Below are positions 31,570 to 40,421 of a stretch of DNA of 64,000 nt, one piece after another. Positions within the stretch are counted from its first letter, which is position 1. The number at the start of each line of letters is the position of its first letter. This DNA is from Cladocopium goreaui. Its lineage: Eukaryota; Sar; Dinophyceae; Suessiales; Symbiodiniaceae. The notes under the pieces were generated by a model. It was not told where the DNA came from. It ran no database searches and was given only the letters and a program-made list of their open reading frames with translations. The DNA lies in NCBI GenBank assembly GCA_947184155.2, contig CAMXCT020000509.1, positions 178,666-242,665 on the forward strand, in the 5' to 3' direction. Both the position numbers and the translations under genes were made by a program.

Positions 31570-32793
31570 ATGGCACTGGTTGAAAGCAATGCGGCCTTCA
31601 TTCAAAGATGCAACGAGATAGATCAGACGGGCAACTTTGGAAATGCCCTGGGTGTTCAAAACATCACCACGTTCAGCGGCATGGCTTTCTCATTAGGGAC
31701 GCCACAGGCGCCGCCTTCGGACCAACAGTTCAACACGTTGGCACAGGCAGTCTTTGGAGCAGGAGTGACGTTGGGCCAGACTGCAATGCTGAGGAGACTG
31801 CATTTTGAGTCGACCACATTGATGATTGCTTCGGTCAAACAGAAGGTGGACAGTGAGGCGGCTGACAAGGCCGACATGGTGAAGCGCATCCCGATTGCGG
31901 AGAAGCGGTACAGGCAGGAGCAGCAGGAGAGAAGACTTGCTGGTATCAAAATTACAGGTGAGTTAGAGCCCAGCCACCAATTGCTGGATTTGGCCAACAG
32001 TATTCTGGAAACAGGCGCTTTGGTTTGGATTGCGCCGAGCCGATGCACGAAGAGATCGGATGAGGTGCAGATGGCCATCAAGGAGAGACCTTCGGCTGTG
32101 CAAGTCGAAAATCATCAACTTCGAGTGGCACAGCTGGCAGAAGATTTCAAGGCTGACCACGGCAGTGAGATCAAGCTACAGTGGTGCTGGCAAAGGCGAG
32201 GACTTGCAATGGACCAATGCAGGTTGTTGTCATGGGAGATCCATGACGCTTGGGTGCACCAGCTCTTCCGCACCCTGAGCCAAGCAGCACCACCTGGCTT
32301 CCAGCAAGTCAAGGTGGAACAACTTGTGCGGGCAGACCGCGAACTTTGGACGTTGCTTGCACAAGACGTCAAAGGGAGCCTTAAGCCTACTCCCGCAGGA
32401 GACATACCTTTGGATGCCATGGTTAGCAAGCTGTGCCAAGACCCAAGGATCACCATGTTCTTGCTACCTACTACGGCTGCAGCAAGGGCGGCTGACAAGG
32501 AGGTGGTGACAAAGAAGGCCTCACCAGGAGCTCCGGTACAAGCAGCAGCAAAGAGCACAAACAAACGCAGGAAGACCAGGGCGGAGAAGAGCTGCCCAGA
32601 TGAGCTGCGCAAGTACAATTTGAAATGCGAGCATGGTCCAGTTTGTTGGGCATACAACATGAAGACAGGGTGCAAGAACACTACATCTGGGAAGCCATCC
32701 AGGTGTGCAAAAGGCTACCACGTATGTGCTCACTGTCACAAGCCTGGGCATTCGGTGGTGGTATGCCGTGGGCTGGCAAAGGATGGGGCTTGA
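31570..32793 (+). CDS. DIRS-A Gag-like protein with Cys/His knuckle
   Basis: Starts at ATG 31570 (M-A-L-V-E-S-N-A-A-F-I-Q-R-C-N-E). The body is mostly helical with basic stretches. A lysine-rich segment (K-K-A-S-P ... N-K-R-R-K-T-R-A-E-K) precedes a Cys/His cluster: C-x5-C, then C-x10-C, then C-A-H-C-H-K-P-G-H-S-V-V-V-C. This suggests nucleic-acid binding. The frame ends at TGA 32791-32793 and the same frame reopens immediately as Pol. The N-terminus recurs as a relic at 40690-40812 (minus) and the C-terminus in DIRS-B. Confidence 0.8.
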   Translation: MALVESNAAFIQRCNEIDQTGNFGNALGVQNITTFSGMAFSLGTPQAPPSDQQFNTLAQAVFGAGVTLGQTAMLRRLHFESTTLMIASVKQKVDSEAADKADMVKRIPIAEKRYRQEQQERRLAGIKITGELEPSHQLLDLANSILETGALVWIAPSRCTKRSDEVQMAIKERPSAVQVENHQLRVAQLAEDFKADHGSEIKLQWCWQRRGLAMDQCRLLSWEIHDAWVHQLFRTLSQAAPPGFQQVKVEQLVRADRELWTLLAQDVKGSLKPTPAGDIPLDAMVSKLCQDPRITMFLLPTTAAARAADKEVVTKKASPGAPVQAAAKSTNKRRKTRAEKSCPDELRKYNLKCEHGPVCWAYNMKTGCKNTTSGKPSRCAKGYHVCAHCHKPGHSVVVCRGLAKDGA

Positions 32794-35700
32794 CAAGTCA
32801 CACCCACTGAGGCCACTTTGGCTTCAGGTGGGAAACGCAAAGCGGTTTCACAGGAGTTGCAATCGAATATCGATGCAAGGCCATGCAAAAAAGGTGCAAG
32901 GAGCGAACATGTTCAAGACAGTTTACAATTTGCACCAAAAACTCCACAAGACGTGGAGCCGGACGTCAACTCAAAGAGTTTGAGGCCGAGAGAATTTACA
33001 ATGCAATATGGGTCCAAGTTTGAGGGGAAGTTGCTCCACGATCTCATTTTTGTGGAAATATGTGCAGGCAGTGCAAGACTGACCAAGGCTGCCCGAGATG
33101 CTGGTTTCAATGGAATAGCAGTTGATCACACGCACCAAAGATCTTGTGGTATCGACATCTGCATTTTTGAACTTGAAGATCAGGATCAGGTGAACGACCT
33201 GTGCCAATTTTTGGAAGCTAAAGCTGACAGCATCGCTGCGGTGTGGATTGCACCTTCTTGTGGCACTGCAAGCAAGGCGCGTGAAAGACGCCTGCCACAA
33301 CTTCAAAGGCTTGGCATTGCAGTGCCTATTCCTTTGAGGTCATTAGACCAGCCGGATCAACTGGATGGACTGGCCGGTACAGACAAGCTGAAAGTGGAAA
33401 AGGCGAACTTGCTTTACAGTGCAGTGGAGCAGATCACTCGCACAACGTGCAGGGCAAACATCTTCACGGGCATCGAAAACCCAGGCAACAGCCACTACTG
33501 GGGCACAACGCCTATGGTGAGCATCATGGAGGAATTTGGACGCAAGTTTGTAACTTTTCACAACTGCAGCCATGGAGGGTCCAGAAACAAGCTGACTTCA
33601 ATCTGGGTAAATGACGATTGGCTGGATGCGCTGGAAGCGAGATGTGACCATTCTCACAGTCACAAATCTTGGAAAGTCACGGTGGGAAAAAATTCAGTTC
33701 ACTTTCCCACGTCAGAAGAGGCGGCATATCCACATATACTTTGTCAGCGCATCATCGAGTGCATCAAACAACAGGTGCTGCAGCGAGGGGCCATGGAATC
33801 TACAACACTGGAAGAGCAAGTGCAACAACCGGACGCAGATGTGGCAGGACGCATAGCATTGGGATCCTTGCCACGCGGAGCAAAACTTCGCCCACTGGTG
33901 GCTGAATTTGGCCGTTTTGTTGCTGTAGTGGTGCCTTCACAAACGCCTGAGGCAATGGACACCTTCATGGCATCCCTTCCAAAAGGGTCAAAAATCACTG
34001 CACGACAACTGCGGAAGAGGGGCGAAGTGCGGGTCGTGGAGGAAGAGTGCAAATTTCTCCCTGGTGTGGAACATTTGCATAATGATGATATGGTTGAACT
34101 TTGTTGGGTAGGTATTCCCAGCACACCTGCAGACTTCGTCAACAGAGCTTACAAAGCTGGCCACCCCCGGGGTCTTGACGTACATGTTGACGAGGCCATG
34201 AAAAACGTGGTCAAGCTGAACCTGTTGGACCCACCTTTTGTCTTGGCCAAGAAGAGGGTTCAATTTTTGAAAAGGTGGACTGCAAGAGCCAAAGAGCTTG
34301 CAGAGGCTGAAGAAAAGCTCAGAGCACAGATGCCCGAACATGTCAGGTGCGTTGTGGGACAAAAGAGACTTGTTTTGCTTGGTGAAATGTTAGCTGACCT
34401 AGGGTACCCTGATGACAAACTCGTCAGCGACATAGCAGCTGGGTTTCGTTTGAGTGGTTACATGACACGTTCAAATGTTTTCAGAGCAAAGTCAAAAAGA
34501 CCGCCGATGTCCATGGACACACTCAAGAAGTTGGGCAAGTCGTTTAACTCAAAAAGTTTTGCGTCGCTGAAAAAACGTCAAGAGACCGACCTTGAGGAGG
34601 CAACATGGAGTGAGACGCAGGCTGAGCTTGCGAAAGGATGGATCTTTTTGGATGAAGAGGGTGCGGTAGGAGAAAAATTTGTTGGCAAACGTTTTGGCAT
34701 CCGTCAGGGGCCGAAGATAAGGGTCATTGATGACTGCACATGTTGTGGCCTCAACCTGACGGTCGGGCTTCACGAGAAGTTCAAGCTGCATTCAGTGGAT
34801 TTTCTTGCGGCAATGTTGGGGTGCGCCTTGAAGTCATGTCCCACCGAAGGGCGCCCTACGTTGAAAGGCAGGACGTACGATTTGCGTTCGGCCTACAAGC
34901 AGTTTGCAGTACATCCTGCTGACCGTGAAGTCCTAAGGATGGGTGTCAACATTCCGGACAGCGACAATTGCGCCCTTATCGGTTTCAATTCATTGCCGTT
35001 TGTGGCTGTGGGCTCAGTGGCGGGATTTTTGAGAGTCAGCCAGGCTCTTTGGTATCTGGGCTACTTTGGCCTCGGTCTTCTTTGGAGCGCTTTTTACGAT
35101 GATTACACCCTACTTTCCAGGGCCGAGTTGGAACGAAGCAGCAGCTGGGCATGCGAGACCCTTTTCGACCTCATAGGTCTTGAGTTTGCAAAGGAGGGCC
35201 ACAAGTGTGTGCCGTTTGACTCCAAGTTCAAAACATTGGGATTGGAGATTGACACTGGATCCTTTCCAGAGGGGCACATATTAATTGGCCACACTGACAA
35301 GCGCAAGGAGGAGCTGCACAGTCAGTTGGAGGCCTTCCTACAGGCCAACACCATGACCCATAAAGATGCTGAGAGGATGCGAGGCAGGATGATTTTCTTT
35401 GAGGGATACACATTTGGGCGCGTTGCAAACTCAGCAGTAAAAGCTATAGGGCGATTCAGCCATGGCTCGGACCGGACAGCCACCTTTGATTCTTCCTTGC
35501 GGAGGTCTTTACAGTTTTTGCAACAGCGAGTCCTGAGTGGACGCCCTTTGAAGATTCAACAGTCCATGCATCACACGTGGCTGGTTTTCACCGATGGAGC
35601 TTGTGACCCCGAAGGTCGTTCTGGATCGGTGGGAGGAGTCATTTATGACCCGCATGGCAATTGCTTGGAGTATTTTGGTGAAAGTGTACCCCAGCGTGTC

Positions 35701-36066
35701 ATGGATGCCCTTCTTGCAAATTCTCAGAACCCCATACACGAGCTCGAGGTGATGCCAATTCTGATGGCAGCTGAGTTGTGGGGCAAGACTTTTGAAGGGT
35801 CACAAGTGGTTTACTACATTGACAATGAGTCAGCAAGGATGGCGCACATTCGAGGTGACGGAGAAACCTTGCGGGCTGGACAGATGATTCAAGCTTTCGT
35901 TGAAATTGAGTCAACATGTCAGCACCGTGTTTGGTTCGGCCGGGTACCGAGCTACAGCAACCCGGCAGATGGGCCCAGCCGTTTGGACTTCAAAGAAGTC
36001 TCATCACTTGGTGCTACCAGAACCAGGATTGACTGGGAGATGGTAATGAAGCACCTTAAGTTGTGA
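32794..36066 (+). CDS. DIRS-A Pol: methyltransferase-like domain, reverse transcriptase, RNase H
   Basis: In frame with gag and open from the base after its TGA; the first residues are Q-V-T-P-T-E-A-T-L-A-S-G-G-K-R-K. Residues ~85-300 form a Rossmann-type methyltransferase-like domain: V-E-I-C-A-G-S-A-R-L (SAM-loop-like), W-I-A-P-S-C-G-T-A-S (at the place of the C5-methyltransferase P-C motif) and I-E-N-P-G-N-S-H-Y-W (E-N-V/P motif). A ~250-residue linker follows. RT: T-Y-D-L-R-S-A-Y-K-Q (~693), S-L-P-F-V-A-V-G-S, F-Y-D-D-Y (~767). RNase H: F-T-D-G-A-C (~931), H-E-L-E-V (~983), Y-I-D-N-E-S-A-R (~1007), N-P-A-D-G-P-S-R (~1053). It would make cDNA from the element RNA. Either stop readthrough or internal initiation is needed, as there is no nearby ATG before M-Q-Y-G-S-K at ~33001. 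Confidence 0.9.
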   Translation, partial: QVTPTEATLASGGKRKAVSQELQSNIDARPCKKGARSEHVQDSLQFAPKTPQDVEPDVNSKSLRPREFTMQYGSKFEGKLLHDLIFVEICAGSARLTKAARDAGFNGIAVDHTHQRSCGIDICIFELEDQDQVNDLCQFLEAKADSIAAVWIAPSCGTASKARERRLPQLQRLGIAVPIPLRSLDQPDQLDGLAGTDKLKVEKANLLYSAVEQITRTTCRANIFTGIENPGNSHYWGTTPMVSIMEEFGRKFVTFHNCSHGGSRNKLTSIWVNDDWLDALEARCDHSHSHKSWKVTVGKNSVHFPTSEEAAYPHILCQRIIECIKQQVLQRGAMESTTLEEQVQQPDADVAGRIALGSLPRGAKLRPLVAEFGRFVAVVVPSQTPEAMDTFMASLPKGSKITARQLRKRGEVRVVEEECKFLPGVEHLHNDDMVELCWVGIPSTPADFVNRAYKAGHPRGLDVHVDEAMKNVVKLNLLDPPFVLAKKRVQFLKRWTARAKELAEAEEKLRAQMPEHVRCVVGQKRLVLLGEMLADLGYPDDKLVSDIAAGFRLSGYMTRSNVFRAKSKRPPMSMDTLKKLGKSFNSKSFASLKKRQETDLEEATWSETQAELAKGWIFLDEEGAVGEKFVGKRFGIRQGPKIRVIDDCTCCGLNLTVGLHEKFKLHSVDFLAAMLGCALKSCPTEGRPTLKGRTYDLRSAYKQFAVHPADREVLRMGVNIPDSDNCALIGFNSLPFVAVGSVAGFLRVSQALWYLGYFGLGLLWSAFYDDYTLLSRAELERSSSWACETLFDLIGLEFAKEGHKCVPFDSKFKTLGLEIDTGSFPEGHILIGHTDKRKEELHSQLEAFLQANTMTHKDAERMRGRMIFFEGYTFGRVANSAVKAIGRFSHGSDRTATFDSSLRRSLQFLQQRVLSGRPLKIQQSMHHTWLVFTDGACDPEGRSGSVGGVIYDPHGNCLEYFGESVPQRVMDALLANSQNPIHELEVMPILMAAELWGKTFEGSQVVYYIDNESARMAHIRGDGETLRAGQMIQAFVEIESTCQHRVWFGRVPSYSNPADGPSRLDFKEVSSLGATRTRIDWEMVMKHLKL

Positions 36067-36074
36067 CGTGGGGC

Positions 36075-36252
36075 AATGGTCGGAAGGTGCTGAAGCTTTC
36101 CCCGATGAAAAAGAGTGCCGCCATCTTTTGCGTCAGACATGTCAGTGCATTCTGTTTTTGTTTTTCGATTGTTTACGTTGGCGTTTCATGTTCATCCCAA
36201 AAACTTTACACACTTAGGAACACACGTGCGCGTAAGTGGAGTGTAGAATAAG
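36075..36252 (+). repeat. DIRS-A terminal repeat B1
   Basis: 178 bp, identical by eye to 36599-36776, from aatggtcggaaggtgctgaa to gtggagtgtagaataag. It starts 9 nt after the Pol stop codon. Confidence 0.92.
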
Positions 36253-36510
36253 TTGTGAGTTTCTCCTGAGAAACTCTCTCTTATTTGCACACGCAACTCT
36301 GTTTGAGCAAAACAATTTCAAATTGAAGTTTGCAATTTTTCAAAGAAACAATTTGTCAAACCTCTGTTTTGCTCATGCGCATGTGGTGTGTCTTTTTCAA
36401 CGTGTGTAATTTTAAGTTTGGATGAATTTTATGTTTCGCCCGTAACATCGTCCATCAAGGGTTGGGTGGGAGGGTTTGCCCCTCTTCTTGAAGAAAATTT
36501 TTCTTCTTTC
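36252..36510 (+). repeat. DIRS-A terminal repeat A2
   Basis: 259 bp identical by eye to A1. Fused directly to B1, sharing one g: this B1/A2 joint is the template for rebuilding the two outer ends through the circular intermediate. An 88-bp unshared spacer (36511-36598) lies between A2 and B2. Confidence 0.92.
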
Positions 36511-36598
36511 CCTCCCAAATGTTCATTTCATTTCACCCACCCTAGAAAACTTTTCCTTTCTTCGGTCTTTTAACATAAAGGCCACACCCTTCGGCCCT

Positions 36599-36776
36599 AA
36601 TGGTCGGAAGGTGCTGAAGCTTTCCCCGATGAAAAAGAGTGCCGCCATCTTTTGCGTCAGACATGTCAGTGCATTCTGTTTTTGTTTTTCGATTGTTTAC
36701 GTTGGCGTTTCATGTTCATCCCAAAAACTTTACACACTTAGGAACACACGTGCGCGTAAGTGGAGTGTAGAATAAG
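36599..36776 (+). repeat. DIRS-A terminal repeat B2 (right end)
   Basis: 178 bp identical by eye to B1, ending aataag. Copia-A sequence resumes at the next base (agagcagatgagag). Confidence 0.92.
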
Positions 36777-37620
36777 AGAGCAGATGAGAGAGGGTTTGTT
36801 GAAATTGAGACACAGAAGTGGTGTTGAAAATCCAGCAGATCTTTTCACTAAATGTTTGAGTGCCAAAGCTTTCTATAAGCATCGATATGCTCTTGGGATT
36901 GTGGTTCCAGATGGTTTGACAGCTGAGTTGGCAGAACTTCGTGAGCTGAGTGTGTTGCAGCAGGTGTTGACTCAGGGTTCTTCAATTGCGATTGTGGAAC
37001 TGTGTTGTTCGGAACATTCGAACTTGAGAAAGGTCTGTGAAGTTTCGAAGGTCCCATACATTGGTGTAGTTGCTAAGGTGCAGAGTTCTGGTACGTTGAG
37101 TCGTGTAGCTGTTTGCATTCGACAGTGGAAGAATTCGTCATGTCCACCTTGGGTGCATATTCATGCATCGACTCCTTGTGGAAGTGGAAGTCCGCTTCGC
37201 AATTTCAATCCGGACTCAGTCACTGAAAAGGACCAGGAATGGGATGAGATCATCAACGCGATTGGTGGTTACTTCAAACATGCAGACTCATGTTCGTTTG
37301 AGCTTCCAGAACGAAATACCATTTGGTCCCGACCTGAGACAGTGAATCTTTTGCAGAGTTTTGACATGAGACATGAGGCTTTGGTGAGGTTGTGCAAGAC
37401 TGGATGCCAGAACAAGGATGGTATTCCGATTGGAAAGACATTGAAGTTTGTTTCCAATTCAGCCTGGTTTGCATTAAATCTTCACTCCAAACTTTCTACA
37501 TGCACATGCCAGACTCATGCAGAACTTTATCAAATCAACTATACTGAAACAGCGTTTTACAACCGAAAGTTGGCAAGATATATTTTGATTGCAGTCAAAC
37601 ATGCTTCGAAGAAGAGTTGA
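36777..37620 (+). CDS. Copia-A polyprotein end: RNase H C-terminus plus methyltransferase-like extension
   Basis: The first ~45 residues complete copia RNase H (E-N-P-A-D-L-F-T-K-C-L). A ~230-residue extension follows that standard copia elements lack. It contains I-V-E-L-C-C-S-E-H-S-N-L (SAM-loop-like), H-I-H-A-S-T-P-C-G-S-G-S-P-L (T-P-C where C5-methyltransferases have P-P-C) and F-E-L-P-E-R-N-T-I-W. This order resembles the domain in DIRS-A Pol (C-A-G-S / P-S-C-G / E-N-P). It ends at a TGA (37618-37620) followed by an agggggcc stretch. Methylase-like function is inference from motif order only. Confidence 0.7.
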
Positions 37621-37959
37621 GTTTGCGTTTGAAAGGGGGCCCTGTGACAGAGAGAGACAGAAGTTGGATCCACGTTTCGTTTCATTCCGTTTCATTTCTG
37701 TTTGCACGTTGTTTTCAAACAAACGTTGCCAAAGACAAACAGGAGTTTTCACGATGTTTCATCTTGTGCAGAGTTTTGTTGCGCGATGCTGTAAGATGCA
37801 GTGTGTGTGCGCAGTGCAGAACAATCTGAAAGGCCACTGATCCTATCACACTTGTGATGGCGGTTCGACACTTCGTTTCACGTTCTAGGTTGATTGCTCC
37901 TAAGAGTTTAGCCACAGTCTAGTGCTTTTTCACTACCGGACGCGGTTTGGTTTGTAGCC

Positions 37960-38541
37960 ATGGCCAAGTCTGGATGGACAGATGAAGATGAGAAGGCTTT
38001 GCTTGCTCTTCTTCAGAAGAAGTGGAACAGTGGGAATTCAGGGTCAGGCTATGCAGCCGGATCCAGTATTTTGACTCCTTTGGAGAGTCAAGGAGCAATG
38101 ACAGACGGAAGCAAGCGACTTCGTGAGGCTCTGGATGATGATGAATTTGATGTGATTTCTTCGGCAGCTGAACCTTTGAATGCACAGTTGCCTGTGATGC
38201 CTATCCCAATCTTTCCTGGGATTGCAGACAAGGTCCTTGATCAGCTTACTGCTGATTTGGTGCCTGAAGGAATGAGTTTTCGAGATTGGAGCAGAACGAA
38301 GTTTGCGTTTGGAAAGTTTGCCAATGAGGGCAAAACATACCGTGAAGTATATGTCGATGAAGAGATGGCAGGATATTGCAAATGGAGTATGGGTCACCTG
38401 GGAAACAAGAGTACAAGTCCAATTGCAAAGGATTGGTATTCTTTTCTCTGCGCATGCAAGGTTGTGGAGGACTCTGGAAAGGTTGGAAAGCCAAAGGGTT
38501 GCTTCACTGGAACTTCAGTGCAGAGGCAGTTGGGTGATTGA
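37960..38541 (+). CDS. Copia-A accessory ORF, 193 aa
   Basis: ATG 37960 in a good context (agccatgg). It lies between the pol stop and the polypurine tract, so it is part of the element. The N-terminus is M-A-K-S-G-W-T-D-E-D-E-K-A-L-L-A-L-L (helical, Myb-like in appearance). The C-terminal part has F-A-F-G-K-F-A-N-E-G-K-T-Y-R-E-V then G-Y-C-K-W-S-M. The F-G-K-x-x-G-K-T-Y-x-E-V ... W pattern resembles a small C-terminal domain seen in ExoX-like nucleases. I would not assign a function. Accessory ORFs at this place are known in some LTR elements. Confidence 0.55.
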   Translation: MAKSGWTDEDEKALLALLQKKWNSGNSGSGYAAGSSILTPLESQGAMTDGSKRLREALDDDEFDVISSAAEPLNAQLPVMPIPIFPGIADKVLDQLTADLVPEGMSFRDWSRTKFAFGKFANEGKTYREVYVDEEMAGYCKWSMGHLGNKSTSPIAKDWYSFLCACKVVEDSGKVGKPKGCFTGTSVQRQLGD

Positions 38542-38705
38542 GAATATCTTCATTGGTGCAAAGGCGAGGAAAGACTATGAGCTGGTTGTTCATTGGATGG
38601 TGGACAACGGGACAATTCGTACTATATGTATTGACCTGTCGAGCTTGGGCTATATGTGCTGAAGCTTGGATGAGTTACAGCTATACATGGAATGGAGTTC
38701 ATCTC

Positions 38706-38714
38706 AAAAGGGGG
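38706..38714 (+). promoter_or_regulatory. Copia-A polypurine tract
   Basis: aaaaggggg directly before the 3' LTR (tgtgaaaatttgacatc). Matching tracts precede the LARD LTRs (gaaaggggg at 48452-48460; complement at 13423-13431). Confidence 0.7.
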
Positions 38715-38716
38715 TG

Positions 38717-39539
38717 TGAAAATTTGACATCTGTGGTGAGATGAATCCATTGGTCTTTTCTGCATTGGAAGAAGTGAATTTGGTTTTCATCTTGATGATG
38801 AGCTCAACCGTGATGGTTGACATCGTATTTGCACGTTTCATGTTTTGCACGTTTTATTGGAGATGACGAAACCCAACAACGATATACTTTTCGTCTTCTT
38901 TGAGTACTTTGATTGCACGGAGAACATTGTGAGGATTTGAATTTGTATAGTGACATGGAAAATCAAACTATTTTCCATACCTTTTGCATTAGTTGTCGTC
39001 GACGAAGTACACGAAGGAATCGTGAGAAGATCGTAGAATTCATTTTGTGACTTCGGAAGAAGGAACTTTGTTTGACATTGATTGGAGAAGAGTAGTGTGT
39101 TTTGTCTCTCAATGATGATAGCGAGAGCAACGTTCTGAAAGGCATTCAGAACTGGAGTTGCTAATATATCTGAGGGAGACATCATGAATCATGTTTTGGT
39201 GCTTGAAATGTTTCAACGTTTTTCAAACACTCAAACTTATTTAAACAAACAAACCATGTCTTGATGTAAAGACTTTTTGTGAGGACATGTGTTTTTGATC
39301 GCTTTTGTGAAAGTTAGCAGAAAGATGCTGACTGGCGACTCCGCATCATTTTGTGTCAAGGCGTGACACACCAACAAGAACCATAGCGACATGAGCAGAC
39401 ATGTTTCTGTGCTTGTGTGTTTGGTAAAAGTGGCTGAGCTCTGGGAGTGGTTGACTTGGTAGCGTGGACGGTTCTAAGAGTTAAGGACGACGTCCTGGAC
39501 GCTGACCCAAGGGTTTCGAAGGTTGCGGTACCTTCTGCA
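38717..39539 (+). repeat. Copia-A 3' LTR
   Basis: About 823 bp, starting tgaaaatttgacatctgtgg and ending ccttctgca; it begins TG and ends CA as LTRs do. The 5' LTR matches it from 38858 on. Its last ~400 nt also form the outer part of the palindrome 39143-42090. Confidence 0.85.
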
Positions 39540-40097
39540 GTATCAAAAAGAATGTTTCTGTTCGACATTGTCAATGTAGGTCAGCCAAATACAGTTGTAT
39601 CGCTGAAGTCTTTCGACCACTGTGATAGCTAATCCACAATGTAGATCAAAGTCGTGTCAAAACAATGTCGTCCTCATAGAAATAACCAAAGTCATCTCAG
39701 GAACGATAAAAGGCACACCATAAGATCAAGTGCATGATCCATAGGCCACGATGACGATGATGTAGGTATTGTCCTCACAATACCGAAACATCTCATCACA
39801 AAACTCTCAGACAAATAAGATGCCCAAATATGATCATTGCCCTCACAATGCCAATGCATCTCAAGGTCCAAGTTCAAAGCATAATAAGTTCTCTCCATCA
39901 GATATTTCCCAGCTAGCTTAAACTCTTCTCCAAGAGTTTCTAGCTGTGTTCTCATCACTTGGAGGGAATGAGCTTCACAATACACCGTGTCCAGAAGTGT
40001 CGTGGACACAAGAAATAATCTCAATGTCAAACCAATGTAAGTATCTTCAGTTCAGGCAATAAGCCGTACCAGACTCAAGTCGAATCCAGAATAAGAT

Positions 40098-40421
40098 GGA
40101 TTTTTTTCCGTCCAACGCCGTATGGCTTTCTCCAGTCGTTCAACATGTTTCAAAGCACCTAGAATTCCTACTCTTTTTTTTTCCGTCCAACGCCGTATGG
40201 CTTCCGCCAGATCGTTCAAACCTAGAATTCCTACACCTGCATTTACATTACCGGTTGGCGAAGTCGCTTCAGCACCATTCGCTTGACCTGCCTCTAGCCT
40301 AGTCGGCGAACCTGGTTGCATCGGCATTCCTAATCCTGGTGTTGCATCTCAGCTCCTGAATTACCTTCTCCCTGAATCATCTTACTCGCGTCCTACGCGT
40401 GAGCCGACGCTCCGCTACCAT
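40098..40421 (-). pseudogene. LTR-element 5' fragment: primer-binding site and Gag start
   Basis: On the minus strand a tggtagcggagc site (40409-40420) preceded by gca is followed by a leader. A short Gag-like frame follows (M-P-M-Q-P-G-S-P-T-R-L-E-A), ending G-L-N-D-L-A-E-A-I-R-R-W-T-E-K. The R-R-W-T-E-K segment occurs again directly downstream (K-H-V-E-R-L-E-K-A-I-R-R-W-T-E-K), on the plus strand at 41050-41087, and at 20604-20645. These are broken Gag pieces of another Copia family. Confidence 0.5.

Larger units (their letters stand above)
28024..36776 (+). mobile_element. DIRS-A: intact DIRS/PAT/Ngaro-like tyrosine-recombinase retrotransposon
   Basis: About 8.75 kb inserted in Copia-A RNase H. 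Terminal organisation is A1 (28024-28282), genes, B1 (36075-36252), A2 (36252-36510), an 88-bp spacer, B2 (36599-36776). A1/A2 and B1/B2 look identical. Genes are a tyrosine recombinase, a zinc-knuckle Gag, and a methyltransferase-RT-RNase H Pol. Joining 28024 to 36777 restores the Copia frame across the conserved W-L-R-E site with no added or lost codons and no target duplication, as expected for tyrosine-recombinase integration. All long frames are open, so it may be active. Confidence 0.9.
20646..39539 (+). mobile_element. Copia-A: Ty1/copia LTR retrotransposon interrupted by DIRS-A
   Basis: Direct repeats at 20646-21317 and 38858-39539 are the shared part of the two LTRs. The primer-binding site follows the first, and a polypurine tract (38706-38714) precedes the full 3' LTR. 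Between them lie Gag, a protease-integrase-RT-RNase H polyprotein (copia order, integrase before RT), a C-terminal extension and an accessory ORF. The RNase H coding sequence is interrupted at 28024/36777 by DIRS-A. The bases just outside (ccagg and gtatc) do not form a target duplication, consistent with rearranged flanks. Confidence 0.88.

Noticed and set aside
36388..36775. Short ORFs in the A2/B2 repeats
   Set aside because: They are readings of terminal-repeat DNA, duplicated with the repeats.
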